Source: Pelagerythrobacter marinus (lineage in GTDB: Bacteria > Pseudomonadota > Alphaproteobacteria > Sphingomonadales > Sphingomonadaceae). From it: DNA of 64,000 nt. The stretch's first letter is position 1; every line of letters begins with the position of its first letter. Both the position numbers and the translations under genes were made by a program. The notes beneath the pieces are model-generated. The model was not told the DNA's origin, made no database searches, and was given only the letters and a program-made list of their open reading frames with translations. The stretch is from assembly GCF_009827515.1 (NCBI RefSeq), contig NZ_WTYO01000006.1, positions 62,001-126,000 of the forward strand, given 5' to 3'. Positions 17,125 through 25,557 of the stretch are shown here, piece by piece.

Positions 17125-17200
17125 AGGGGTGTAGCTCAGTTGGTAGAGCATCGGTCTCCAAAACCGAGGGCCACGGGTTCGAATCCTGTCACCCCTGCCA
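17125..17200 (+). tRNA. tRNA-Trp (anticodon CCA), 3' CCA encoded
   Basis: A complete 76-base cloverleaf can be folded by eye. The acceptor stem AGGGGTG pairs with CACCCCT. The D arm is GCTC-AGTTGGTA-GAGC. The anticodon arm TCGGT-CTCCAAA-ACCGA carries the anticodon CCA, read for tryptophan. The T arm ACGGG-TTCGAAT-CCTGT is partly paired with a G-T pair. The discriminator base is G and the CCA end is encoded. In many bacteria tRNA-Trp precedes secE/nusG; that is not the case here. Confidence 0.97.
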
Positions 17201-17221
17201 GGCGATTTCCCCCCGATCGCC
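17201..17221 (+). terminator. Possible terminator after tRNA-Trp
   Basis: GGCGAT (17201-17206) and ATCGCC (17216-17221) form a perfect 6-bp stem with a C-rich 9-base loop directly after the tRNA 3' end. Only a CTTT follows instead of a long T-run, so it is a weak intrinsic terminator at best. Confidence 0.4.
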
Positions 17222-17287
17222 GCTTTCCGTCGCCGCCACTCGCGCCGCTTGCCGGCCGTGCCGCCGGGCCCTAAGCCCGCGCACGTC

Positions 17288-17548
17288 ATGGAATTCGACG
17301 ATCTCCTGCGCCGCTATTTCGCGGCCGACGACCTTGCCGCGGTGCGGCCCGAGGCCCTGGCCGCGGGGATCGAGCGGTGCCAGGTGGACCTGGGGCTGGA
17401 GCGTGATCCGGGCAAGCGCTTCGCGCTCTGGGCCCTTCTCCACATGCTGGGCGCCGCGCCTGATCTCGACGTCGCGTTCGAGGACGAGGGCGAGCGCGAG
17501 GCCGCGCGCAATTTCATGGACCTGCTGGACGCCGCCGGGCCGCGATAG
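17288..17548 (+). CDS. Small conserved-type hypothetical protein
   Basis: An 86-aa acidic protein beginning MEFDDLLRRYFAADDLAAV. It has no signal peptide or membrane helix. The composition (many Asp/Glu, Leu-rich helices such as RFALWALLHMLGAAPDLD) suggests a small globular helical protein. I do not recognise the family. The ATG at 17288 is preferred to an upstream start inside GC-rich spacer. It follows tRNA-Trp by 87 bases and is convergent with the YhhQ-type gene. Coding character is supported by balanced protein-like composition, not by homology. Confidence 0.6.
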   Translation: MEFDDLLRRYFAADDLAAVRPEALAAGIERCQVDLGLERDPGKRFALWALLHMLGAAPDLDVAFEDEGEREAARNFMDLLDAAGPR

Positions 17549-17588
17549 CCGCCGCCCGCCGCGCGTGCAGCGGAAGGTTCGGGCCGGG

Positions 17589-17630
17589 GCGGGTCAGGCC
17601 TGGGCGGGTCAGGCCTAGGCGGGTCAGGCC
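17589..17630. repeat. Three 15-base-period repeats at the 3' end of the YhhQ-type gene
   Basis: The 12-base core GCGGGTCAGGCC recurs at 17589-17600, 17604-17615 and 17619-17630, with a spacer of TGG or TAG. The third copy contains the stop codon of the minus-strand transporter (17624-17626), so duplication of the gene's end has created the spacer. Confidence 0.8.
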
Positions 17631-18313
17631 GGACGGTCGAGCCGCTGCGCGATCCGGACCGCGAAGGCGATCAGGAAGGGCACGAGCACCAGCGAGAGGA
17701 CGATCTTGGCCAGGGCCTGTCCGGCGATCAGCGAGCCGATCTCGCGCTCCCCGCCGAAGGCGAGGGTGATGAAGATCACCGAATCGATCGCCTGGCTGAG
17801 CGCGGAGGCGATCGCGCCGCGGATCATCAGGCCGATACTGCCCCGCGCGCCCTTGCCGTCGTCGGCACCGGCGCCGCGCAGGCGCGAGAAGATCCAGACA
17901 TTGAGCAGCAGCGAGACGAGATAGGCGACCGGCCCGGCGGCCATGATTCGCGGGGTCGTGGCATGGATCAGCTGGAATGCCTCGAGCCCTTCGGGCCACA
18001 TCGCCGGATCGGCCGGCAGGCGCAGGACCAGCAGGATCAGGACGATCGACACCGCCAGCGGCAGGAAACCCCAGACCACCAGCCGGTTGGCCGCCGCCGA
18101 GCCGTGGATCTGGGCCGTCGCGCTGGACAGGACGACCAGGACCAGGAAGGCGAAGATCCCCGCCTCCACCCCCAGCGCGGTGGGCCAGAGCATGACCTGC
18201 TTCACCGCCAGGAACCCGGCGAGCACGGTCATCCCGCCGTAGAGGAGGGCGAAGACGAACAGTGAACGGGGCAGCGAAGGCGCGGTCGGGTGGCTGGCAG
18301 GCGTGTCGTTCAT
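17624..18313 (-). CDS. Queuosine precursor transporter, YhhQ (VUT) family
   Basis: Integral membrane protein (229 aa) of the YhhQ/DUF165 family, which imports queuine precursors such as preQ0 for tRNA modification. About six hydrophobic segments are visible, including LFVFALLYGGMTVLAGFLAV (about residues 18-37) and AGPVAYLVSLLLNVWIFSRL. The conserved family region is IRGAIASALSQAIDSVIFIT (about 163-182). The substrate is inferred from the family. There are no queuosine biosynthesis genes nearby. Its 3' end carries short tandem repeats. Confidence 0.85.
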   Translation of the reverse strand: MNDTPASHPTAPSLPRSLFVFALLYGGMTVLAGFLAVKQVMLWPTALGVEAGIFAFLVLVVLSSATAQIHGSAAANRLVVWGFLPLAVSIVLILLVLRLPADPAMWPEGLEAFQLIHATTPRIMAAGPVAYLVSLLLNVWIFSRLRGAGADDGKGARGSIGLMIRGAIASALSQAIDSVIFITLAFGGEREIGSLIAGQALAKIVLSLVLVPFLIAFAVRIAQRLDRPA

Positions 18314-18440
18314 CGCCCCGGATTATGGGCTGGCGCGCGAAAAGGGAAGCGTGGCCAACCGGCTACCGGCGTTTGACTGTGGATGCGCGGCAGGCAAGAG
18401 AGGGCCTGCCCCATCGCGCGCAATTCGGATTCTCACTTTT

Positions 18441-19748
18441 ATGCACCCAGTCGTTGCCAGCCTGCTCGGGATCGTCGCGATCCTGGCGATCGCCGTCCTG
18501 CTTTCCACCGCGCGGCGGCGGATAAGGTTGCGGATCGTCATCGCCGCCTTCGCGCTCCAGGCGCTGCTCGCCTTCCTCGTCCTGCGCACGCCCTGGGGCC
18601 GGGCGACGATCCGCGCGATGAGCGACGGGGTCGCGGCGCTCCTGTCCTACGCCGATGCCGGCACGGCCTTCCTGTTCGGGGCCGACAACCCGCTGGCCAA
18701 CACTTTCGCGCTCGGCGCCCTGCCGGTGATCGTGTTCTTCGCCTCGCTCGTCTCGATCCTCTATTACCTCGGCATCATGCAGCGCGTCGTGCGCTGGGTG
18801 GGCGGGGCGATCGCCTGGGTCACGGGCATCAGCCGGGTCGAATCGCTGGGCGCGGCGGCCAATATCTTCGTCGGGCAGAGCGAAAGCCCGCTGGTCGTGC
18901 GCCCCTATCTCGCCGCGCTCGCCCCCAGCCGCCTGTTCACGCTGATGAGCGTGGGCATGGCCGGCGTCGCGGGAACGATCCTGGCCGCCTATGCCGGGCT
19001 GCTGGGCGCGGAGTACCTGCCATTCCTGCTCGCCGCCGCGTTCATGTCGGCCCCGGGCGGCATCCTGATGGCCAAGATCATCATGCCCGACGAGGACGAG
19101 GCTTCGCCCGAGGCCGAAGGCGAGATCGCCCTGCCGCGCACACGGATCAGCGCCGAAGGCCCGGCCGCGATCACCGAAGGGGGCAAGGCGCACGAAGTCG
19201 AAGTGGCCGAGACGTTCGAGGAAGGCCAGCGCCCCGCCAACGTGATCGAGGCGGCGGCCCAGGGCGCGCAGACCGGCGTCAAGCTGGCCGTGGCGGTGGG
19301 CGCGATGGTCCTCGCCTTCGTTGCGCTCGTGGCGCTCGCAAACGGCCTGCTGGGCGCGGTCGGCGGATGGTTCGGGATGCCCGAGTTGTCGTTCCAGATG
19401 GCGCTGGGCTGGCTGTTCTCGCCGGTCATGTTCCTGATCGGCGTCCCGTGGGAGGAAGCGGGCGTGGCCGGCGGCCTGTTCGGAACCAAGATCGTGCTCA
19501 ACGAATTCGTCGCCTTCATCGAACTGGGCCAGATCGATATGCTGACCGATCGCAGCCGCGCGATCGTGACCTTCGCGCTGTGCGGCTTCGCCAATTTTTC
19601 CTCGATTGCCATCCAGATGGCGGTTACGGGCGGGCTTGCACCGAATCAGCGCCCCGTCATCGCCAGGCTCGGTCTGCGCGCGCTCGCCGCGGGCAGCCTC
19701 GCCAACCTGATGAGCGCGGCGCTGGCCGGCCTGTTCCTGCCCTATTGA
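18441..19748 (+). CDS. Concentrative nucleoside transporter (CNT/NupC family)
   Basis: Membrane protein of 435 aa predicted to import nucleosides with an ion gradient. The start MHPVVASLLGIVAILAIAVL places a membrane helix at the N-terminus, as is usual. Family motifs are GVAALLSYADAGTAFLFG, ESLGAAANIFVGQSESPLVV (about residues 133-152), FMSAPGGILMAKIIMPD and GTKIVLNEFVAFIEL. A charged insert (about 218-270) follows MPD. The C-terminal ALCGFANFSSIAIQ is diagnostic of the CNT gate region. It is followed by the oxygenase gene with 35 bases between. Confidence 0.93.
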   Translation: MHPVVASLLGIVAILAIAVLLSTARRRIRLRIVIAAFALQALLAFLVLRTPWGRATIRAMSDGVAALLSYADAGTAFLFGADNPLANTFALGALPVIVFFASLVSILYYLGIMQRVVRWVGGAIAWVTGISRVESLGAAANIFVGQSESPLVVRPYLAALAPSRLFTLMSVGMAGVAGTILAAYAGLLGAEYLPFLLAAAFMSAPGGILMAKIIMPDEDEASPEAEGEIALPRTRISAEGPAAITEGGKAHEVEVAETFEEGQRPANVIEAAAQGAQTGVKLAVAVGAMVLAFVALVALANGLLGAVGGWFGMPELSFQMALGWLFSPVMFLIGVPWEEAGVAGGLFGTKIVLNEFVAFIELGQIDMLTDRSRAIVTFALCGFANFSSIAIQMAVTGGLAPNQRPVIARLGLRALAAGSLANLMSAALAGLFLPY

Positions 19749-19783
19749 ACGCCCGCCCCTCAAAGCCCGCTAGAGTTCCGCCC

Positions 19784-20713
19784 ATGTCCGACATCGCATC
19801 CGTTTCCATCGCCCGCCCGCTGTCCGAAGTCTCGGAAGAAATCGGCCGCAGTTTCGAGGAATACGGTTTCGCGGTGATCCGTGACCACGGCATCCCGGCG
19901 GACCTGATCGCGCGGGCGGAAGACCTGTCGAAGGCGTTCTTCGCCCTGCCCGACGCGGTCAAGCGCGCCTATCACGTTCCCGGTGGCGGCGGCGCGCGCG
20001 GCTATACCCCCTTCGGCACCGAGAAGGCGAAGGACGCCGAAGTCCACGACCTCAAGGAATTCTGGCACGTCGGGCGCAGCTTGCCCGAAGGGCACCCGCT
20101 GTCCGAATTCATGGCGCCCAATATCTGGCCGGCGGAGATCGACGGCTTTCGCGAGACGTTCGAGGCGCTCTATGCCGCGTTCGAACAGGCCGGCGGCCGC
20201 GTGCTGGAAGCGATCGCGCTGCACCTGGGGCTGGAGCGGACCTGGTTCGCGCCGACGGTGGAGGACGGCAACTCGGTCATGCGCCTGCTCCACTATCCGC
20301 CGCTGACCGGGGCCGATGCCGAAGGCGCGATCCGCGCGGCCGCGCATGGCGACATCAACACGATCACCCTGCTGCTCGGCGCGGAGGAGGCGGGGCTCGA
20401 ACTGCTGACCGCGGGCGGCGAGTGGAAGGCGATCGACGTGCCCGAAGGGGCGCTGGTGGTGAACATCGGCGACATGCTCGAACGCCTGACCAACGGGAAG
20501 CTGCGTTCGACCACCCACCGCGTGGTCAACCCGCGGGGCGAGGCGGCCTATCGCTCGCGCTATTCGATGCCGTTCTTCCTCCACTTCCGGCCCGACTTCA
20601 CGATCGAGACGCTGGAAAGCTGCATCGACCCCGATGCGCCGGGCGATCACCCCGAGCCGATCTCGAGTCACGACTTCCTGATGCAGCGCCTGCGCGAGAT
20701 CAATCTCGCCTGA
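19784..20713 (+). CDS. 2-oxoglutarate/Fe(II)-type oxygenase, isopenicillin N synthase family
   Basis: Cytoplasmic oxygenase of the isopenicillin N synthase-like superfamily (309 aa). The N-terminal non-haem dioxygenase part contains EEIGRSFEEYGFAVIRDHGI. The iron-binding facial triad is complete: His188 and Asp190 (AAHGDINTITLLLG) and His245 (RSTTHRVVNP). The co-substrate motif RxS is Arg259-Ser261 (SRYSMPFF). The actual substrate cannot be read from sequence; bacterial members act on diverse small molecules. A weak terminator follows the stop codon. Confidence 0.9.
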   Translation: MSDIASVSIARPLSEVSEEIGRSFEEYGFAVIRDHGIPADLIARAEDLSKAFFALPDAVKRAYHVPGGGGARGYTPFGTEKAKDAEVHDLKEFWHVGRSLPEGHPLSEFMAPNIWPAEIDGFRETFEALYAAFEQAGGRVLEAIALHLGLERTWFAPTVEDGNSVMRLLHYPPLTGADAEGAIRAAAHGDINTITLLLGAEEAGLELLTAGGEWKAIDVPEGALVVNIGDMLERLTNGKLRSTTHRVVNPRGEAAYRSRYSMPFFLHFRPDFTIETLESCIDPDAPGDHPEPISSHDFLMQRLREINLA

Positions 20714-20718
20714 ATCGC

Positions 20719-20747
20719 GCCCGCAAGCGGGCCCGGGCCAGTTTTTT
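20719..20747 (+). terminator. Possible intrinsic terminator after the oxygenase gene
   Basis: GCCCG (20719-20723) and CGGGC form a short GC-rich hairpin (GCCCGCAAGCGGGC); after a further GC-rich CCGGGCCAG comes a run of six T (20742-20747). The distance between stem and T-run is larger than usual. Confidence 0.45.
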
Positions 20748-20750
20748 CGC

Positions 20751-20774
20751 GCAATGTTGCATTGCAGCAACAGC
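20751..20774. repeat. Overlapping inverted repeats upstream of the TonB receptor gene
   Basis: GCAATG-TTG-CATTGC (20751-20765) and TGTTGC-ATTGCA-GCAACA (20755-20772) overlap. Both are perfect dyads, placed about 175 bases before the receptor start. They could be an operator, or part of a small hairpin. Confidence 0.55.
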
Positions 20775-20947
20775 CCGAAACCCGCGGAAATCCGGGGCTG
20801 ATGCCGAGCGGCCACAGATGCCGTGCGAGTTTCGCGGGAACTGTCACTTTCCGGTAACAAATCCGACTTCCTAGCGTCGCGGTTCGCAACTATCGGGCCG
20901 GCAGCCACTTTCACCTGCCCAACCGAGCCTCACCGAAGGGATCGTAA

Positions 20948-23509
20948 ATGAAGCTCAAGTATCTCCTAGCCGCCAGCGTCGTCAGCCTGTCCGCCTCGGC
21001 CCTCATGCCGAGCGTGGCCCACGCGCAGTCGACCGGCTCCGTCGATTTCGAAGACGAGGAAATCATCATCGTCACCGGTTCGCGCGCGACCGATGTCGGC
21101 GGTGTCGATATCCCCGATACGCCGAAGGCGAAGCAAGTCCTCACCGACGAAGTCATCCGCCGCCAGCGCCCCGGCCAGACGGTGAACGACATCATCAACC
21201 TGGTGCCCGGCGTCAGCTTCCAGAACAACGACCCCTGGGGTTCGGGCGGCGGTGGCTTCACCATCCGCGGCTTCGGCGCCGATCGCGTGTCGCAGACGGT
21301 GGACGGCATCCCGCTGAACGATTCGGGCAACTACGCCCTCTACACCAACCAGCAGGTCGATCCCGAGGTGCTGGAACAGGTCAACGTCAACCTCGGCGTG
21401 ACCGACGTCGACAGCCCGACGGCCTCGGCCGCCGGCGGCACCGTGAACCTGCGCACCCGCGTCCCGTCCGAGACTTTCGGCGTGGTCGCCTCGGCCACGT
21501 ACGGCAACGTCCTGGCCGAAGCATCGGGCGATCGCCCCTATGTTCGCGCCTTCGGCATGGTCGACACCGGCGACTTCACCGGTTTCGGCACCCGCGCCTT
21601 CGCCTCGGCGTCGTGGACGACCTACGACAACCCGTTCAACAACTACGGCAAGGTCCGCAAGCAGCAGTATAACGGCCGGATCTACCAGGAACTGGGTGCC
21701 AACGGCGACTTCGTCTCGATCGCCGGCCACTACAACCAGAACCGCAACAACTTCTTCGGTTCGCAGAACGTCCTGGCGCTCAAGGAGCTGGTGACCAGCC
21801 GGCCCGGCAGCGACCGGTTCTACGAAATCAACTATCCCTGCACCGTGGCCAGCGTGCCCGGCGTGTTCGAAACGCCCGCCGACCTTGCCGATCCGGCCAA
21901 CCAGGATGGGGACGGCAACTACATCGATCCCGATGGCGTGAACGGCTGCGGCGCCGAATTCGATCGTCGCTTCAACCCGTCGAACACCGGCAACATCCGC
22001 GGCTCGTCGCGCTTCACGCTCAGCGACGGCCTGATCCTGACGGTCGATCCGAGCTTCCAGTACGTCAAGGCGAATGGCGGCGGCAACGAAGAGCTGCTCG
22101 AAGGCACGCGTACGATCAACGGGGTCGAATACACCGGCTTCATCGGCGGGCGCTACTACTACGGTCGCGACCTCAACGGTGACGGCGACATGCTGGACGA
22201 AGTCAGCGGTTTCGATCCCAGCCAGACGCAGACGCGCCGCTACGGTGTGATCGCGAACCTGATCTACGACATCAATCCCGATCACCGCGTTCGCCTTGCC
22301 TATACGCTCGACCATGCGCGTCACCGGCAGACCGGTCAGACCTCTATGGCGGACATCAATGGCGACATTCCGGACGTTTTCCCGATCAACGACCCGCTGC
22401 TGACCGCGGACGGTTTCGAACTGAACAAGCGCAACCGCCTGTCCTACGCCATCCTGAACCAGGTTTCGGGTGAGTACCGCGGCATGTTCGGCGCGATGAC
22501 CGTCGTCGCCGGCCTGCGCGTGCCGTTCTTCAAGCGCGAACTGAACCAGTACTGCTACACCACCTCGGCTTCGGGCTACGTCGATTGCCTGGGCGACCAG
22601 GACACGACCGCCTACGAGGCGGCCAATCCGAACGCCGCTCCGCCGCAGGAACGCACTTACAAGTACGACAAGTTCCTGCCCAACGTCGGCCTGACCTACG
22701 ATTTCGGTGCGGCCTCGGTCTTCGCGAACTATGCGAAGGGCATCTCGGTCCCGGGGACCGACCCGCTCTATGACTCGCTGTTCCTCGCCGACGTGCGCGA
22801 CTCGCAGCCGGTTCCCGAAACCACCGACAGCTTCGACCTGGGCGTGCGCTTCGGCTTCGGCAATGTCACCGCGCAGCTGGCCGGCTGGTACACCCGGTAC
22901 AACAACCGCCTGGCCTCGGCCTACGATCCGGTGCTGGAAGAAACGCTGTTCCGTAACCTCGGCCGGGTCGACAAGTACGGCCTCGACGGCTCGATCGCTT
23001 GGAACCCGACGCCGAACACGCTGCTCTACGTCTTCGGTTCGATCAGCGAATCGGAAATCAAGGACGACGTGGTCGGTGGCCAGTGCTACCTCGACGACGG
23101 CGACCCGACCCCGGCCGAATACGGCTGCACGGCGGCCAACATCGGCGAGGACTACTTCCTCCCGACGGCCGGCAAGCGCGAGAGCGGCTCGCCGAAGTAC
23201 ACGGTCGGCGCGCGTGGCCAGGTCGCCTTCGGCGCGCTCGAACTGGGCGCGCAGGTGAAGTACACCGGCAAGCGCTACATCAACGACCTGAACGTCGACA
23301 CCGTGCCGTCCTACACGCTGGTCGATCTCGACCTGCGCTACGACCTCGGTGAAATCGGCGTCGGCCAGAACGCGGCGATCCAGGTGAACATGACGAACCT
23401 GTTCGACGAACGCTACGTCGGCTACTTCGGCGGTTCGCTGGACAACACGCCGTTCGCGCAGATCGGCGCGCCGCGCGCGGGCAGCATCTCGCTCATCATC
23501 GGCTACTGA
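20948..23509 (+). CDS. TonB-dependent outer-membrane receptor
   Basis: Large outer-membrane receptor (853 aa) for TonB-driven uptake of a scarce nutrient. The Sec signal peptide covers about residues 1-27 (cleavage after AHA). A plug domain follows (about 40-200) with VTGSRATDV near residue 40, VNDIINLVPGVSFQNND and FTIRGFGADRVSQTVDGIPL. The barrel ends with an aromatic C-terminal strand (SISLIIGY). Extracellular loops carry Asp/Gly-rich segments (residues 320-330 and 408-418) and several paired cysteines. The ligand is unknown; iron, sugar and vitamin B12 remain possible. A strong terminator follows and a TonB-like gene lies 166 bases downstream. Confidence 0.93.
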   Translation: MKLKYLLAASVVSLSASALMPSVAHAQSTGSVDFEDEEIIIVTGSRATDVGGVDIPDTPKAKQVLTDEVIRRQRPGQTVNDIINLVPGVSFQNNDPWGSGGGGFTIRGFGADRVSQTVDGIPLNDSGNYALYTNQQVDPEVLEQVNVNLGVTDVDSPTASAAGGTVNLRTRVPSETFGVVASATYGNVLAEASGDRPYVRAFGMVDTGDFTGFGTRAFASASWTTYDNPFNNYGKVRKQQYNGRIYQELGANGDFVSIAGHYNQNRNNFFGSQNVLALKELVTSRPGSDRFYEINYPCTVASVPGVFETPADLADPANQDGDGNYIDPDGVNGCGAEFDRRFNPSNTGNIRGSSRFTLSDGLILTVDPSFQYVKANGGGNEELLEGTRTINGVEYTGFIGGRYYYGRDLNGDGDMLDEVSGFDPSQTQTRRYGVIANLIYDINPDHRVRLAYTLDHARHRQTGQTSMADINGDIPDVFPINDPLLTADGFELNKRNRLSYAILNQVSGEYRGMFGAMTVVAGLRVPFFKRELNQYCYTTSASGYVDCLGDQDTTAYEAANPNAAPPQERTYKYDKFLPNVGLTYDFGAASVFANYAKGISVPGTDPLYDSLFLADVRDSQPVPETTDSFDLGVRFGFGNVTAQLAGWYTRYNNRLASAYDPVLEETLFRNLGRVDKYGLDGSIAWNPTPNTLLYVFGSISESEIKDDVVGGQCYLDDGDPTPAEYGCTAANIGEDYFLPTAGKRESGSPKYTVGARGQVAFGALELGAQVKYTGKRYINDLNVDTVPSYTLVDLDLRYDLGEIGVGQNAAIQVNMTNLFDERYVGYFGGSLDNTPFAQIGAPRAGSISLIIGY

Positions 23510-23551
23510 TCGCCGGCCGCGGCGGGAAACCGCCGCGCGCCGACACGAAAG

Positions 23552-23586
23552 ACGGCGGCGTCCCCTGGGGGCGCCGCCGTTTTTTC
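23552..23586 (+). terminator. Intrinsic terminator after the TonB receptor gene
   Basis: A perfect 9-bp stem ACGGCGGCG (23552-23560) / CGCCGCCGT (23572-23580), with a C/G-rich loop that can extend the stem, is followed immediately by a T-run (TTTTTT, 23580-23585). It separates the receptor from the tonB unit. Confidence 0.85.
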
Positions 23587-23675
23587 TTGTCCGGCGCACG
23601 CGGACCTGGCGCTATCGCGTGCGGGAACCGCGCGGGGGGCGCGCGGATTTCGCATGGTGGGAGGTGATCCGCACT

Positions 23676-24425
23676 ATGGCAGATCGGCAGGGGGCGCAGC
23701 AGGCACGCGGCCGCGGCGGGTTCGCATCGGCGCGGCGCAGGCCGCGCCTGGGCACGCTGGCGCTGGTCGCGCTGCTGCACGTTCTCGCCGTCTATGGCCT
23801 CGCCAAGGCCTTTGCCCCCGACTTCACCGGCTCGGTCGAGCGCGAGGTGATGGAGGCGATCACCGTCACCGTGACCACCCCGCCCGAGGAACTGCCCGAT
23901 CCCGAGCCGGAGCCCGATCCCGGCGCCGCGGGGGAGGAAGGGCGCGAGGCGACACCGCGCGAAGTGACCGCGCCCGAACCGCCGGTGCGGGTCCAGCCCC
24001 CGGTGCCGGTGCCGCAGGCATCCTCCACCGGCACGGCAGCGAGCTCGGGCGCGCGCGAGCGCGGCGAGGGCACCGGCGCGGGCGGCACGGGCACCGGCAC
24101 GGGCAGCGGGCAGGGCGGCGGCGGCGCGGGGGGCGGCGCGGTGAACAAGCCCGTCCACGTTTCGGGCGGGATCGACGACGCGCGCGATTACCCGGTGCCC
24201 GAGGGCGGGCGCGCCGCGCGGCGCGGGACCGAGGTGATCGTGCGGGTGATCGTGGGCACCGACGGCCGGGCCTCCAACTGCACCGTCTATCGCCCCAGCC
24301 CCGACCCGGAGGCAGACCGGATCACCTGCCGCCTGGTGACCGAACGGTTGCGCTTCCGCCCGGCGACCGATGCCGCGGGCAACCCGGTCCCGGCGCCGTT
24401 CTACTGGCGGCAGCGCTGGTTCTAG
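23676..24425 (+). CDS. TonB-family energy transducer
   Basis: Links the proton-motive force at the inner membrane to outer-membrane receptors (249 aa). The ATG at 23676 follows GGGAGGTGATCC, a strong ribosome-binding site. One membrane anchor lies at about residues 26-45 (LALVALLHVLAVYGLAKAFA). It is followed by a Pro/Glu-rich spacer (about 65-110), a Gly/Thr/Ser-rich stretch (GTGAGGTGTGTGSGQGG), then the C-terminal TonB domain (about 150-249) with GTEVIVRVIVGTDGRASNC. No exbB/exbD genes are adjacent. The preceding TonB receptor is a likely partner. Confidence 0.88.
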   Translation: MADRQGAQQARGRGGFASARRRPRLGTLALVALLHVLAVYGLAKAFAPDFTGSVEREVMEAITVTVTTPPEELPDPEPEPDPGAAGEEGREATPREVTAPEPPVRVQPPVPVPQASSTGTAASSGARERGEGTGAGGTGTGTGSGQGGGGAGGGAVNKPVHVSGGIDDARDYPVPEGGRAARRGTEVIVRVIVGTDGRASNCTVYRPSPDPEADRITCRLVTERLRFRPATDAAGNPVPAPFYWRQRWF

Positions 24426-24498
24426 GCCGCGCCGTGCAGGCCGGGCGCGCGGCTTGCGCCTTGCCCTCGGGCGCGAGGTGGCCGATGACGGGGCGGGC

Positions 24499-25557
24499 AT
24501 GAGCGAGACGATTCACCCGATCATCCTGTGCGGGGGCAGCGGCACCCGTCTCTGGCCCCGCAGCCGCGCGGTGCGGCCCAAGCCTTTCCTGCCGCTGCTG
24601 GGCGAAAGCTCGCTGTTCGAACAGACCCTGGCCCGCTGCTCCGGCGAAGGGTTCGCCCCGCCGCTGGTCGTGGCGGGCGAGCGCCACGTGGCGCTGGTGG
24701 AGGAACAGGGAACGCCGGACATGCGGCTGGTCGTCGAACCGGCGGCGCGCAACACGGCCCCGGCGATCGCGCTCGCCGCGAACCTCCTGCCGGGCGAGGC
24801 GATCATGCTCGTCTGCCCCAGCGACCACCACATCGCCAATACCGATGCCTTCCGCCGCGCGGTGACGGCGGCGGCGGGTCTGGCCGCCGAAGGGCGGCTG
24901 GTCGCCTTCGGCATCGCGCCCGACGGGCCGGAAACCGGCTATGGCTATATAGAGCGTGGCGCACCGATAGAGGGTGGCGGGTGCGAGATCGCCCGCTTCG
25001 TCGAGAAACCCGATGCCGAGCGGGCGCGCGCCTTCCTCGCCGCGGGCGGGTTCGACTGGAACGGCGGCATCTTCGCCTTCCGCGCCGACACGTTCCGCGA
25101 AGAACTCGCCGCCTATCGGCCGGCGATGGCCGAAGGCGCGGCCCGCGCCGTGGCGCAGGGGGCCTGGGACGGCGCGCACTTTCACCCCGACGCAGCCGCT
25201 TTCGCCGAAGTCGAGGGCGAATCGATCGACTACGCGGTGATGGAGAACACCGGCCGCGCCGCGCTGGTGCCGGTGGCGATGGGCTGGTCCGACATCGGCT
25301 CGTGGTCCGCGCTGCGCGACGCGCGCCGCGCCGGCGGCGACGCGCGGGATGGCGGGCCCGACCGGCAGGGCAACGTGGCGCGCGGCCCGGCCGAACTGGT
25401 CGATTGCCGCAATGTCATGGTCGACAGCGACGGGCCGCGCGTGTCGTGCATCGGCCTCGACGACGTGATCGTGGTGGTCGACGGGGACGAGGTGCTGGTA
25501 ACCAGCGCCGGCGGCGCGCAGCGCGTCGGCAAGCTCGACGGGGCGCGCAGGCAATGA
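24499..25557 (+). CDS. manC: Mannose-1-phosphate guanylyltransferase
   Basis: Makes GDP-mannose from mannose-1-phosphate and GTP (352 aa). The nucleotide-binding signature is ILCGGSGTRLWPRSRAVRPK (about residues 8-27). Also visible are ARNTAPAIALAA, a metal-binding region CPSDHHIAN and the sugar-binding RFVEKPD. The usual C-terminal isomerase domain of bifunctional ManC is missing; instead the next gene supplies an isomerase. The two genes overlap by four bases (ATGA), so a coupled GDP-mannose supply for polysaccharide or glycolipid is likely. Confidence 0.92.
   Translation: MSETIHPIILCGGSGTRLWPRSRAVRPKPFLPLLGESSLFEQTLARCSGEGFAPPLVVAGERHVALVEEQGTPDMRLVVEPAARNTAPAIALAANLLPGEAIMLVCPSDHHIANTDAFRRAVTAAAGLAAEGRLVAFGIAPDGPETGYGYIERGAPIEGGGCEIARFVEKPDAERARAFLAAGGFDWNGGIFAFRADTFREELAAYRPAMAEGAARAVAQGAWDGAHFHPDAAAFAEVEGESIDYAVMENTGRAALVPVAMGWSDIGSWSALRDARRAGGDARDGGPDRQGNVARGPAELVDCRNVMVDSDGPRVSCIGLDDVIVVVDGDEVLVTSAGGAQRVGKLDGARRQ

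Noticed and set aside
20966-23599. An 877-codon open frame antisense to the TonB receptor gene
   Set aside because: The sense strand encodes an obvious receptor with signal peptide and plug domain. The antisense reading is rich in Arg, Val, Asp and Gly without any motif and arises from GC-rich codon third positions.
24370-24498. Upstream extension of the mannose-1-phosphate guanylyltransferase start
   Set aside because: It would overlap the tonB gene and add Arg-rich residues; the ATG at 24499 gives the family's normal N-terminus.
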